A DNA stretch of 64,000 nucleotides from Acetivibrio cellulolyticus CD2 (GTDB lineage Bacteria > Bacillota > Clostridia > Acetivibrionales > Acetivibrionaceae). This document shows positions 52,610 to 61,624 of the stretch, in pieces. Positions within the stretch are counted from its first letter, which is position 1. Every line of letters begins with the position of its first letter. The translations under genes and the position numbers were made by a program. The notes under the pieces were generated by a model, which was given only the letters and a program-made list of their open reading frames with translations, had not been told where the DNA came from and did not search any database. The stretch is taken from positions 271,765 to 335,764 of the forward strand of contig NZ_JH556658.1 in assembly GCF_000179595.2 (NCBI RefSeq), written 5' to 3'.

Positions 52610-53199
52610 ATGAATTCATATCATGCTATAGGCTTCTTAAACTGTATGAAATGGATAACAGGATGACACTCAATTCTTCAACAAAAGCTGGGGAGTATTT
52701 TGTTTCAATTCTAGGAGGAGTCAAGGATAAAGAGAAATTTGTGGTTGCGTTTTTAGATAAAGGTAACAATGTTATTGAAACAAAGGTTTTATCGGAAGGA
52801 AGCATCGGCGAAGCTGTTGTTTATCCAAGAGCTGTTTTGAAAGCGGCTCTTGATTGTGACTGTAAATCAATGATTGTTGCTCACAACCATCCTGGTGGGA
52901 GCATGGTCCCTTCTCTGCAGGATAAAGAAATTACGCAGATTTTGGTCTCAATTTTTACACCACTTCAGATAAATGTTCTTGATCACATTATTGTTGCAAA
53001 TAACAGCTATCTTTCAATGGAAGAGAGGGGAATGATTCCAAAGGCAGCAGAAAACATCTTTTATGATCCGATACGTTCTAATAATGTTTCAACTGCAAAG
53101 GAAGTAGAAAAAGATTTTGATATTTCTTTGGATGATTCTACCAAAAGCTTTGGCTTTATGGGGCAAGACACTGAGGAGGAAAGTGAATGGGAGAGATAA
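52549..53199 (+). CDS. RadC-like JAB/MPN-domain protein, frame-shifted at its start
   Basis: 216 residues in the open frame. JAB/MPN metallo-domain with HNHPGGSMVPSLQDKEI, the HxHx(7)Sx(2)D zinc motif, and IVNV/ILDHIIVANN strands. It also keeps a 30-residue helical C-terminal extension. The natural N-terminus is in another frame upstream (52322). Translation could restart at the TTG at 52549 or the ATG at 52651. Mobile-element RadC homologues are common and of unclear role. It overlaps the TadC gene by 13 bases. Confidence 0.75.
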   Translation: MEHPSIIEPNKQQLDKINILNEFISCYRLLKLYEMDNRMTLNSSTKAGEYFVSILGGVKDKEKFVVAFLDKGNNVIETKVLSEGSIGEAVVYPRAVLKAALDCDCKSMIVAHNHPGGSMVPSLQDKEITQILVSIFTPLQINVLDHIIVANNSYLSMEERGMIPKAAENIFYDPIRSNNVSTAKEVEKDFDISLDDSTKSFGFMGQDTEEESEWER

Positions 53200-54074
53200 T
53201 GATATTTTTCATAATAGGATTTACTGCCTTTTTCCTATCGGTTGGATTATTCAATATATCAGCACATATATTTCATTTGCCAAAGATTGCGACTACAAAG
53301 GCGGTAATTAGTGTTGCAAGGCAGGATAAAAAGAAAACAAAAAATATAGAAGCCCTTATATTTGAAGCAGCAACAAAGTTATCAAAATTTATAAAATTGG
53401 ATGATTACAAAAAAAGAAAGTTGGCAGCAACACTTAAATCGGCAGGACTTAAGATGACGCCAGAAACATACATAGCAAAAGCATGGATAAAGTCAGGGCT
53501 AATAGCGTTATTGATTATACCGATACTTCCTTTCTTGCCAATACTAACACCTGTAATCATATTACTTTCCATAGCCATGCTGTTTAAGGAAATGCGTGCA
53601 GCAGATGAAATTGTCAGACAAAAACGTGAAGAGATTGAGTATGAATTGCCAAGATTTGTGTCAAATTTAACTCAATCCCTAAAGGCAACCAGGGATGTGC
53701 CTGCAATATTAAAGTCATACCAAAAAAGTGCAGGAGAGAAATTCAAACAGGAGATTGAAGTCACCATTGCAGATATGAAATCAGGAAACGAGGAAACAGC
53801 ACTGACCAGGCTTGAATCGAGAATAGGTAGTGCTATGTTATCAGATGTGGTGAGAGGGCTTATTTCAGTTAAGAGAGGAGATAATGGTGTAATTTACTTT
53901 GAAATGCTAAATCATGATTTTAAACAATTGGAAATCCAAAAGCTAAAACTACTTGCTATGAAACAGCCGGGAAAAATCAAGAAGTATTCTTTTATGATGT
54001 TGGGATGCTTTTTGTTAATTTATTTAGGAATTCTTGGATATGAAATCATGAGAGCTTTAGGAAATATGTTTTAG
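53187..54074 (+). CDS. TadC-like inner-membrane platform protein
   Basis: 295 residues, ATG inside the previous gene (GAGGAAAG upstream). A membrane segment at the start, a T2SSF-type domain with two more at residues about 105-135, and one near the C-terminus (YSFMMLGCFLLIYLGILGYEI). With TadB it would form the assembly platform under the CpaF motor. Translation is coupled to the upstream gene. Confidence 0.75.
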   Translation: MGEIMIFFIIGFTAFFLSVGLFNISAHIFHLPKIATTKAVISVARQDKKKTKNIEALIFEAATKLSKFIKLDDYKKRKLAATLKSAGLKMTPETYIAKAWIKSGLIALLIIPILPFLPILTPVIILLSIAMLFKEMRAADEIVRQKREEIEYELPRFVSNLTQSLKATRDVPAILKSYQKSAGEKFKQEIEVTIADMKSGNEETALTRLESRIGSAMLSDVVRGLISVKRGDNGVIYFEMLNHDFKQLEIQKLKLLAMKQPGKIKKYSFMMLGCFLLIYLGILGYEIMRALGNMF

Positions 54075-54093
54075 AGGAAAGGAAGGATGCTAT

Positions 54094-54486
54094 TTGAGGG
54101 AGCTAATGAATAAAAAGGGGAACAGTTTTGTGGATGCATGTGTTGTTGTATTGGTAATTGCCATGCTTTTAGCTATTGTTATCAAAGTTATGCCAGTGTT
54201 TATAGCAAAGCAGCAGTTAGATACATTTGCAAGCGAGCTATGCAGAACAGCTGAAATATCGGGTAAAATCGGAATTGATACAACAGTGAAATCAGAACAA
54301 CTTTCCAATGAAACCGGATTAAAACCGACAATAGTGTGGTCAAAGGTTGGTGATATACAGCTTAATGAGGAGTTTAAAGTTACTTTAACTACAAATGTTA
54401 ATATAGGCCTCTTTGGAGATTTTGCATCATTTCCTATAACTTTGACTGCTAAAGCAACAGGCGTATCGGAGGTATACCACAAATGA
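54094..54486 (+). CDS. DUF4320-like pseudopilin
   Basis: 130 residues from TTG at 54094 (AGGAAAGGAAGG upstream). After a basic start (MNKKGNSF) comes a single hydrophobic helix (VDACVVVLVIAMLLAIVIKVMPVF), then a soluble domain. The charged leader plus G-N-S-F before the helix is the layout of TadE-like pseudopilins and matches my memory of DUF4320. It would be processed by the A24 peptidase. Overlaps the next gene by 4 bases. Confidence 0.7.
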   Translation: MRELMNKKGNSFVDACVVVLVIAMLLAIVIKVMPVFIAKQQLDTFASELCRTAEISGKIGIDTTVKSEQLSNETGLKPTIVWSKVGDIQLNEEFKVTLTTNVNIGLFGDFASFPITLTAKATGVSEVYHK

Positions 54487-55028
54487 TTAAACTCAGAAAA
54501 ATTCTTCTAAATAAAGGAGGCAGTTCTACACCACTAATAGTAGCCATTGTTCTTGTAATCATTATTCTATCAAGTGCGGCTTTTGAATATATGAGACTTA
54601 TGATTGTGGCAATGGGTATAAGGGATGCTGTACAATCCTCGATAATTGACGTAGCTACTGAAAACTGGGATGAGGTTTATAATGGTCTTAGGGAAGGGTA
54701 TTCCGGCGGATATACTTTAACTGGTTCAAGTTGGACTGAGAATATCAGTACCGGGAATATTTATGAAAGACTTGAAGAAAACCTAAGCGTAGTACAAGAA
54801 GGCGATAAATATATAAAATATGCAGGAAGCAATCTGGAATATGCTATTTCCAATCTATATGTTGATGTGAAGAATGCACCTTTAGCACCTTCGGATGTAA
54901 TTGGAACCAATCAATTTACTGTTGAAGGGACTGTTCATATTACTATGCCTTTATCTTTTGGGTGGGAACATCTACCGAATGTGAAGTTTAAGTTAAAGCT
55001 AAAAGCAGGTTATGTACCCAAATTTTAA
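54483..55028 (+). CDS. TadE-like pseudopilin
   Basis: 181 residues (GGAGG upstream). The leader MIKLRKILLNKGG is followed by a membrane helix (STPLIVAIVLVIIILSSAAFEYMRLMIVA) and a soluble beta-rich domain. Gly-Gly before the helix is a likely prepilin-peptidase site. It is translationally coupled to the DUF4320-like gene and ends the first Tad block. Confidence 0.65.
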   Translation: MIKLRKILLNKGGSSTPLIVAIVLVIIILSSAAFEYMRLMIVAMGIRDAVQSSIIDVATENWDEVYNGLREGYSGGYTLTGSSWTENISTGNIYERLEENLSVVQEGDKYIKYAGSNLEYAISNLYVDVKNAPLAPSDVIGTNQFTVEGTVHITMPLSFGWEHLPNVKFKLKLKAGYVPKF

Positions 55029-55108
55029 TACGAAACATAGTGCGTATTATCAATATAGACATTACGAAAGTTCGGTGATATAATATGAAGTGATTGGAAG
55101 ATCTTGAA

Positions 55109-55137
55109 TTGACTTTATAGTTTGTTTTACGTGATAG
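55109..55137 (+). promoter_or_regulatory. Promoter candidate before the DUF6550-like gene
   Basis: TTGACT (55109-55114), 17-base spacer, TGATAG (55132-55137). It may provide internal transcription after the break in the operon at 55028-55178. Confidence 0.3.
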
Positions 55138-55178
55138 TAGTTTGATTTAGTCTTTAAAGAGGAAGGAGGCACATAAAA

Positions 55179-55763
55179 ATGGAAAAGATGACTCCCAAAA
55201 AACAAAAGGGATTAATTGTATCAGGGTTGCTGTTACTTTGTGTTGCAATTATGGTAGGAATATTTTCATTCATTGGTAAAGATAAAAATATTTCTGAAGT
55301 TCCTATTGCCATGCAACCAACAGATAATGCTGCATATATGGATGAAATCAAGGATACTACAACACCTATTCCTATTCAACGTACTGTTACAGAAGTTTCT
55401 CCCACTATTATAGAGAATGATACAGAGGTTGAAGCTACAACAACGTCTAATAATATTCAATTAACAGAAGCGTTAGAGAAACCAGAACCACCAGAAAAGC
55501 CGAAAACAGCATTGAGTACAGAAAAACCACATGAAAAGCCAAAAGATAAAGAATTGACCAATCCAGATAAAAAGCCACAAACAACAGTGAAACCTATTGA
55601 ACCTGACAAGTCAAAAGATAAAACTCCTCAAGGGGGAGAAACAAACGATAAAGGTGAAACATATGTACCAGGCTTTGGATGGGTGAAAGATAGTGGAGCA
55701 AACGTTGGAGAAAAAAGTGATTCGGATGGAGATTGGAATAAACAAATAGGAGATATGAATTAA
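55179..55763 (+). CDS. DUF6550-like single-pass membrane protein
   Basis: 194 residues (AAGGAGG upstream). One membrane helix near the N-terminus (GLIVSGLLLLCVAIMVGIFSFI), then a Pro/Lys/Glu/Thr-rich extracellular stalk (EKPEPPEKPKTA) and a C-terminal YVPGFGWVKDSG, a signature of DUF6550. The stalk may span the cell wall. Likely a mating-apparatus surface component. Confidence 0.65.
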   Translation: MEKMTPKKQKGLIVSGLLLLCVAIMVGIFSFIGKDKNISEVPIAMQPTDNAAYMDEIKDTTTPIPIQRTVTEVSPTIIENDTEVEATTTSNNIQLTEALEKPEPPEKPKTALSTEKPHEKPKDKELTNPDKKPQTTVKPIEPDKSKDKTPQGGETNDKGETYVPGFGWVKDSGANVGEKSDSDGDWNKQIGDMN

Positions 55764-55836
55764 TTAAATAAAGCTATGAATTAGAGGTGAGTCATTATGA
55801 TTTACCTCTTTTTTATTTGCCTGAAAGGAGAACAGG

Positions 55837-57555
55837 ATGAGAAGAAAAATATTTACAATCATGGTTATTTGCATTTTTTTGTTATCCTCAATAACTTCCA
55901 TATATGCTGAAGGTGATGGAAACATAGATAATGGTTCTGGTGGTATGGGAAGTGGCACAAGTCAAAACTCATGGACTCCAGGCAATGATGGTGTAAGGGT
56001 AACAGTTGTTGACACAAAAACAGGAAAAACAGTTGGCAGTGGTATCGATTATACTAATAAAAATCCATCTATAAGCATTATCCACTTTGGCAAGGTATCC
56101 AAAATTCAATATAATAATGGAACATCTTTATACCCTGTAAAAGGAAGTTATCATTATAAGAATCCAACAAATCCTATGCCTAAAATAATAAGCAGTGCTA
56201 GTGGAAAAGCAAGAATAGAAGCTATAAAGAAGTACTTTTGTTCTGATGGTGCAGCCAAAATGATTGCAGAAGATGTAGGGATTAATTTTGACCAGCTAGT
56301 AAATGGGAACTATAAGCTGCTTTTAGAACCGATTGCATATTTCAAATATCAAGGGATTGAAATGGGTATGACGGCACATGAAGCTGCACTTTATGACCAG
56401 TTGCAAAGTGGAGCGTTAAGAAGCAAAATGGTAAGTCTTACGCATAAAAACTTGCCACTGGCAATGTTTCTGGAAAAGTCAGATCTGGGATTTCAAGCAT
56501 GGACTGGTGCAACATCCGGCTCACAGTCAAACAGCACAATTCTCACATATTTAGGAGTTGGTATTGTAAGCTATAAGGATGCTCCCCCAACAGATCCGGT
56601 GGATACAGTCATAGAATATCGTATAAATACTGAAGTTATTACTGCCGTTACCTTAAACTCATCATATGAAATTAATCCAGATAGTCCAGCTACGGTAACT
56701 TTTAATGTTGGCGGTAAGATTTACACAATGAGCAACATTGCGATTCCTAAAGATGAAAGTCAAGTGGTTTGGTGCAAATGGACAACTCCTTCAACTGAAA
56801 AGAATATCACAATAACAGTAAGTGCAACGAAAGGATATTTAAGTGAAAGTGTCATTAAAGCAAAAATTGTTAATTTGGATAAAAATACTCCACCAAACCC
56901 TACTGCCAATGATAAGAATAATGGATTTAAGCCTGTGAGTATTCCAAGCAAAAGTCAGAGAACTTATGCTACATGGAGCGTATGGAGGGTAAAATGGCAT
57001 GCTAATTGGGTCTGGATTTCAAATTGGAAATGGTGTGACCATGGTGATTGGGGACATTGGCTGGATAATGGGAATTGGGTAGATAAAGGTTGGTATGATT
57101 TTTATACCGATGTATATGAAGCAAATCTAACAGCATCTAGCAAAATCAAGCCGGATATTAAATCTCCAACAGCTTCATATATAAATATGAAAAGTGGATA
57201 TGGTATCAATAATGTAGTGCAAACAAATCTATTATCTTCTGCACCAACAAGCCATATAACAGGAGCTCAAACTGGAGTGAGTTATTTTCCTGAGTTTGAA
57301 TATAAAACTTATTGGAGACTTCTTCAATGTACACAAAGTGGCTACTTTGCACGATTTGAATTTAAATCAAATCCTTACAGTACCTATGGTGCAAAATGCC
57401 ATTTTACACCTATTTGGTATCCAAATGGACAATATAAGGTCTATACCTACGTATTAGATGCCTGGACGCCTACTGGAATGTTATCAATAAATCTTAATGA
57501 TTATGTGAATGTTTCAGGTTCGTTATATGATGACTGGCATATTGCACCCAAATAA
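55837..57555 (+). CDS. Secreted surface protein with a Trp-rich tract
   Basis: 572 residues with AAAGGAG upstream. A clear signal peptide (KIFTIMVICIFLLSSITSIYAEG, cleavage near IYA-E), then a Gly/Asn/Ser-rich region, a middle domain, a beta-rich domain (residues about 255-350) and a Trp-rich segment with repeated W-x-N-W and W-W-like spacing (VWRVKWHANWVWISNWKW, then WGHWLDNGNWVDKGWYDF). No anchor sequence was seen. It is probably an adhesin or wall-acting component of the mating apparatus. No family is recognised with confidence. Confidence 0.6.
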   Translation: MRRKIFTIMVICIFLLSSITSIYAEGDGNIDNGSGGMGSGTSQNSWTPGNDGVRVTVVDTKTGKTVGSGIDYTNKNPSISIIHFGKVSKIQYNNGTSLYPVKGSYHYKNPTNPMPKIISSASGKARIEAIKKYFCSDGAAKMIAEDVGINFDQLVNGNYKLLLEPIAYFKYQGIEMGMTAHEAALYDQLQSGALRSKMVSLTHKNLPLAMFLEKSDLGFQAWTGATSGSQSNSTILTYLGVGIVSYKDAPPTDPVDTVIEYRINTEVITAVTLNSSYEINPDSPATVTFNVGGKIYTMSNIAIPKDESQVVWCKWTTPSTEKNITITVSATKGYLSESVIKAKIVNLDKNTPPNPTANDKNNGFKPVSIPSKSQRTYATWSVWRVKWHANWVWISNWKWCDHGDWGHWLDNGNWVDKGWYDFYTDVYEANLTASSKIKPDIKSPTASYINMKSGYGINNVVQTNLLSSAPTSHITGAQTGVSYFPEFEYKTYWRLLQCTQSGYFARFEFKSNPYSTYGAKCHFTPIWYPNGQYKVYTYVLDAWTPTGMLSINLNDYVNVSGSLYDDWHIAPK

Positions 57556-57569
57556 AGAGGAGGATTAAC

Positions 57570-58007
57570 ATGGATAAAAATAAAATAAAAGTTCTGGTAG
57601 TTGAACCACAAAAACAGCCTTATGTTAAAGAAATTGAAAAGGATTACAGAGCAATGCAGGCTATAGTGGGTGGTCGTATTGAATATGCTTATCTTTCAGA
57701 CGATGCACACATTTATTGCAATGAAGAGGGAAAGCTTCTAGGGCTTGAATTGAATCGAAAACTTGAGAACAGAGATATAATTGCAGGAACTTTTTTTATA
57801 TGTAGTGATGATGGATATGGGGATGATATTTCATTGACGGACGAGCAGATTGAAAAATACACAGAGAGGTTTAAAGAACCAGAACAGTTCTCTTATTCGG
57901 AAATAAATCAACAAGCAGAATCTGTTGTTATCGAATCAGCCGACAATCTGGATGATTTCTTAAACAAATTAGGATTGCTTCAAGAAGATGAAGATTTAGA
58001 GAGATAG
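57570..58007 (+). CDS. DUF3846-like protein
   Basis: 145 residues (GAGGAGG upstream). It begins KVLVVEPQKQPYVKEI and contains GGRIEYAYLSDDAHIYCNEE and DIIAGTFFICSDDGYGD, the pattern of DUF3846 in clostridial mobile elements. Cytoplasmic; function unknown. It lies between the surface protein and the VirB4 block. Confidence 0.65.
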   Translation: MDKNKIKVLVVEPQKQPYVKEIEKDYRAMQAIVGGRIEYAYLSDDAHIYCNEEGKLLGLELNRKLENRDIIAGTFFICSDDGYGDDISLTDEQIEKYTERFKEPEQFSYSEINQQAESVVIESADNLDDFLNKLGLLQEDEDLER

Positions 58008-58051
58008 TCTATTGGAAATCAAAGATAAAGAATAATTGGAGGATAAGCTAT

Positions 58052-58735
58052 ATGATGGTACCAATCATTATGATTTTGCTTTGTGCAGCTATTGGTATTG
58101 GAGCATATTTTTATATTAAGAAAACCGATAGTAAGAAATCGCTACAAGCAGATGAACAGCTAAAAACAGCAAACGAGTTCGTAAATGTTAAAGATATAAA
58201 AGACAAATTCCTTTATACAAGAGATAATATGGTCTTGTGTTTTTTGAAAATCAATCCCATAAGTATCGACCTGTTTAGTAAGAGTGAAAAGAACCTAATC
58301 ATTAAGCAATTAACTGTGGATATATCAGGTATCCAGCACCCATTTAAATTCATTGCTGTTTCAAGACCTGTAGATATTTCACCACTTATTACGGAATTAT
58401 CAGAACTACTTACAACAAGTGATTTAAAGCAAAAGGAACTTTTAAAGCAGGAGATACTTGAAATGAGTACATTTGCTTTATCTGGGGAAGTGGTGGAACG
58501 ACAATTTTACATAGTACTATGGGAAAAAGATGATGAAGGAGCACAAAAGGATTTGCTTGTAAGAGCCAAGGATTTATCAAATAATTTTATTGATAATGGT
58601 ATTGGCTGTGATATTTTAGAACAGCAGGATATTGTTAGACTATGTAATCTTATAAATAATCCTGCATACATGCATTTAGAAGATTCAAATTTTGAGCCAA
58701 GCATCCCTATTATCAAAGGAGGCGTTTCGTTATGA
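58052..58735 (+). CDS. Membrane-anchored hypothetical protein before VirB4
   Basis: 227 residues with GGAGG upstream. A single N-terminal membrane helix (VPIIMILLCAAIGIGAYFYI), then a soluble domain (DNMVLCFLKINPISIDLFS, FKFIAVSRPVDI) that resembles the N-terminal region of VirB4/TraC-type ATPases. It overlaps the VirB4 gene by 4 bases. It may be a separate partner that recruits VirB4 to the membrane. Confidence 0.6.
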   Translation: MMVPIIMILLCAAIGIGAYFYIKKTDSKKSLQADEQLKTANEFVNVKDIKDKFLYTRDNMVLCFLKINPISIDLFSKSEKNLIIKQLTVDISGIQHPFKFIAVSRPVDISPLITELSELLTTSDLKQKELLKQEILEMSTFALSGEVVERQFYIVLWEKDDEGAQKDLLVRAKDLSNNFIDNGIGCDILEQQDIVRLCNLINNPAYMHLEDSNFEPSIPIIKGGVSL

Positions 58736-60570
58736 TTGGGATTAAAAAGCAAAAGACGGAGTTTGTTCCTGTAAATGAAGCACTGTTAAATGTAATAACT
58801 CCAATGGGACTTGAGATAAAGAGAAATAGTATGGTTATTGGTGAAAATACCGGAAAAGTATATGGAGTTGTGAGGTATCCCCAAAAAGTTGATGTTGGAT
58901 GGCTTTCAAAAGTAACAAACATTCCAAGCACTATTGTATCTATTGGCATTAAACCGTTAGACAATGGTGCTTTAATTTCTGCCATTAGTAAAAGTATTAT
59001 TCAAAACCGAGGAACTGCTGAAAGTGCAAAAGACCCATTAACACGTCAAAGGGCTGAAAAATCAGCAGAAGATGGTGAAAGAATTATGCTTCAGATTGAC
59101 CAAAATGGAGAAACAGTGGCATTGATGAGCTTATCAATAATGCCAATAGCGTATGATGAAAAGAATTTTATAAAAGTGAGTAGAAGAGTTGAAAGTGTAA
59201 TGAATGTGATGAAGTGTAAAGTCAGAACATTGGCAAATCTTCAAAAAGAGGGACTACAAACCATTTCTCCAACTTATCCTACAAGTCCTGTTATTGAGAA
59301 TATAGTACAACGCATCATTCCTATGAGCACATTTGTAGGTGGTTTTCCGTTCGCAAGTTCAGGTTTTAATGACGGCAACGGCTATTATTTTGCCAAGGAT
59401 AACAATGGGGGCTTGGTTATTGTAGATACATGGAAACGTGGCAATGACAGAACCAATACCAATATGGTTGTAATGGGTGTGGCCGGAGTTGGTAAGTCCA
59501 CAGCGATAAAGCATATCATGCTATCTGAATACATGAAGGGAACAAAACTATTAATTATTGATCCCGAATCCGAGTACAAAGATTTGTGTCTTAATCTTGG
59601 CGGAGACTGGATTAATGCTGGTGGTGGAATTAACGGAAGAATAAACCCCTTGCAGATTCGCCCTGCACCTTGTGACAGCGAAGATGAGCCTGATGAAAAG
59701 GGTGGGAAACTTTACGGTGATGTGGATGGGATGAGTGATATGGCACTTCACGTCAAGAACCTGGAAATCTTTTTTCAACTATATCTTCCAAGTCTTAATG
59801 ATATGCAAAAAGCAATACTAAAACAAAGCATTGTAGAGCTTTATAACAGATTTGATATCTATTGGGATACAGATATTAAAGGGATTTCAAGTGATAAATT
59901 TCCTACTTTTAGTGATTTACACGTGCTTATTGAAGAAAAAGCGAAAGCAAATAAAACTAATCAGGGTTATAAGGATTTGTCACTGCTTTTATATGACGTT
60001 GCAAATGGTAGCGACAGCTTTTTGTGGAATGGGAAAAGTACCATAGAAACCCATACAAGATGTGTCTGCCTGGATACACATAGTCTGCAAAATACAAGTG
60101 ACAATATTAAAAGGACGCAGTATTTTAACCTTTTAGGTTGGTGCTGGGAAGAAATGAGCAAGGACAGAACAGAGAGAGTACTTTTAATATGTGACGAAGC
60201 ATATCTTATGATTGATCCTCAAGTACCACAAAGTCTTGTTTTTCTAAGAAATGTAGAAAAGAGAGCAAGAAAGTATGAAGCAGGCTTGATTATTATTTCT
60301 CATAGTGTAGTAGACTTTCTTTCTCCAGAGATTAAGATGTATGGACAAGCTCTTTTGGATATTCCATGTATTAAGTTGATTATGGGATGTGACGGTCAGA
60401 ATCTAAAAGAAACCAAAGAACTTTATAATCTGACAGAAGCGGAGGAAGAGCTTTTGGAGAGTAAAAGACGTGGGCATGCTTTGTTTGTTATAGGTTCCAA
60501 ACGGCTACATGTAAATTTTGAAATTCCGGAATATAAGTTTAATTATATGGGCAAAGCTGGCGGAAGATAA
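58732..60570 (+). CDS. VirB4/TraE-type conjugation ATPase
   Basis: 612 residues from ATG at 58732 (AAAGGAGG upstream). Walker A GVAGVGKSTA from residue 249, LLIIDPESEYKDL, then LLICDEAYLMID as Walker B and SHSVVDFL after it, in the order of VirB4 proteins. About 200 N-terminal residues precede the motor. It powers substrate transfer and pilus biogenesis in T4SS. It is followed by a terminator-like hairpin and the hydrolase-type gene. Confidence 0.88.
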   Translation: MIGIKKQKTEFVPVNEALLNVITPMGLEIKRNSMVIGENTGKVYGVVRYPQKVDVGWLSKVTNIPSTIVSIGIKPLDNGALISAISKSIIQNRGTAESAKDPLTRQRAEKSAEDGERIMLQIDQNGETVALMSLSIMPIAYDEKNFIKVSRRVESVMNVMKCKVRTLANLQKEGLQTISPTYPTSPVIENIVQRIIPMSTFVGGFPFASSGFNDGNGYYFAKDNNGGLVIVDTWKRGNDRTNTNMVVMGVAGVGKSTAIKHIMLSEYMKGTKLLIIDPESEYKDLCLNLGGDWINAGGGINGRINPLQIRPAPCDSEDEPDEKGGKLYGDVDGMSDMALHVKNLEIFFQLYLPSLNDMQKAILKQSIVELYNRFDIYWDTDIKGISSDKFPTFSDLHVLIEEKAKANKTNQGYKDLSLLLYDVANGSDSFLWNGKSTIETHTRCVCLDTHSLQNTSDNIKRTQYFNLLGWCWEEMSKDRTERVLLICDEAYLMIDPQVPQSLVFLRNVEKRARKYEAGLIIISHSVVDFLSPEIKMYGQALLDIPCIKLIMGCDGQNLKETKELYNLTEAEEELLESKRRGHALFVIGSKRLHVNFEIPEYKFNYMGKAGGR

Positions 60571-60584
60571 AAATAGTGTGATTG

Positions 60585-60613
60585 GGTGCAGACCGTATAA
60601 GGTTTGCACCTTT
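60585..60613 (+). terminator. Hairpin after VirB4
   Basis: A 10-bp stem (60585-60594 with 60601-60610, one wobble), loop GTATAA, then TTTGTC. It may attenuate or end transcription of the VirB4 transcript; the next start codon follows 24 bases later. Confidence 0.55.
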
Positions 60614-60636
60614 GTCATTTATGAGAGGTGGTTTAT

Positions 60637-61485
60637 ATGGCAGTTAATCCTGTTGTAGCAAAGATAGTTACACAGTTGGTTATTAAGGCAGCTACTGATG
60701 AAGAAACAAGGAAAAAACTTTTGATACTTATCCTTACTCCTATATTATCTGTTTTGCTTATTGTTACAATGCTATTTTATATTCTTACCAATCCGCTGGA
60801 ATTTTTAGGACAGTTTTTTGACAGGGATTCTTTGATTCAGGTAGAAAAACTGCAAAACGATTTTGAAATGTATCAAAGTATTTTGGAAACTGATGCAGAT
60901 TATGTTGAAAGCTATGGACAAAGTTTTGAGGGAGTAACTATATCAAATGAAGGCGAAACCCCTGTTGTTTATTATAATCAGCTTGATAGTAGATGGGCGG
61001 ATAAACCCTATGGAACAGATAATATTGGGGGATATGCTTGTGGTCCAACTTCAATGGCCATGGTTGTATCGAGCCTTACAGATACTACAATAGATCCTAT
61101 TCAAATGGCAAAATGGGCATATGAAAAGGGCTATTGGTGTGAGAATAGTGGTTCATATCATACATTGATTCCGGGGGCTGCAAAAGCTTTTGGTTTGAAT
61201 GTCTATGGGTGTTCATCGAGTGAATCCCAGCGTATTGTGGATGCTTTATCATCAGGAAGGCTTGTAGTAGCTATTATGTCAAAAGGGCATTTTACTTCAA
61301 GCGGACATTTTATTGTACTTAGAGGAGTAACAAAAGAAGGAAAGATACTTGTTGCAGATCCGGCAAGTAATAAAAGAAGTAAAGAGGAATGGGATTTATC
61401 AATTATATTAAGTGAAGCAAGTAAGCATGCAAGTGCAGGGGGACCATTCTGGATAATTGAAAGTAAGGGGGCTCAAAATGAATAG
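60637..61485 (+). CDS. C39-type peptidase-like membrane protein
   Basis: 282 residues from the ATG at 60637 (GAGAGGTGG upstream). One membrane helix (LLILILTPILSVLLIVTMLFYIL) with the rest outside. The peptidase C39-like domain has YYNQLDSRWADKPYG, the catalytic C135 in CGPTS and the His in SSGHFIVLRG with Asp in ADPAS. In conjugative elements the VirB1-like role is usually played by wall hydrolases; this enzyme could instead process peptides or wall cross-bridges. Overlaps the next small gene. Confidence 0.75.
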   Translation: MAVNPVVAKIVTQLVIKAATDEETRKKLLILILTPILSVLLIVTMLFYILTNPLEFLGQFFDRDSLIQVEKLQNDFEMYQSILETDADYVESYGQSFEGVTISNEGETPVVYYNQLDSRWADKPYGTDNIGGYACGPTSMAMVVSSLTDTTIDPIQMAKWAYEKGYWCENSGSYHTLIPGAAKAFGLNVYGCSSSESQRIVDALSSGRLVVAIMSKGHFTSSGHFIVLRGVTKEGKILVADPASNKRSKEEWDLSIILSEASKHASAGGPFWIIESKGAQNE

Positions 61486-61624
61486 AAAAATTATGATTGA
61501 ACTGATTATATATGCAGTTGCTGTTATTGTAGGACTTATTTTACTTTTTACCTCAAATACACACAATAAAAAGAATGATTTACATAATGGAGGTGTAGGA
61601 CATGCTATTATATCTGTCCAGTAG
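61478..61624 (+). CDS. Small single-pass membrane protein, 48 residues
   Basis: Starts inside the previous gene (ATG at 61478; GGGGG upstream) and overlaps the next by 23 bases. One membrane helix (IMIELIIYAVAVIVGLILLF), then a polar tail. Its coupling to both neighbours suggests that it is real. Family unknown. Confidence 0.5.
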   Translation: MNRKIMIELIIYAVAVIVGLILLFTSNTHNKKNDLHNGGVGHAIISVQ

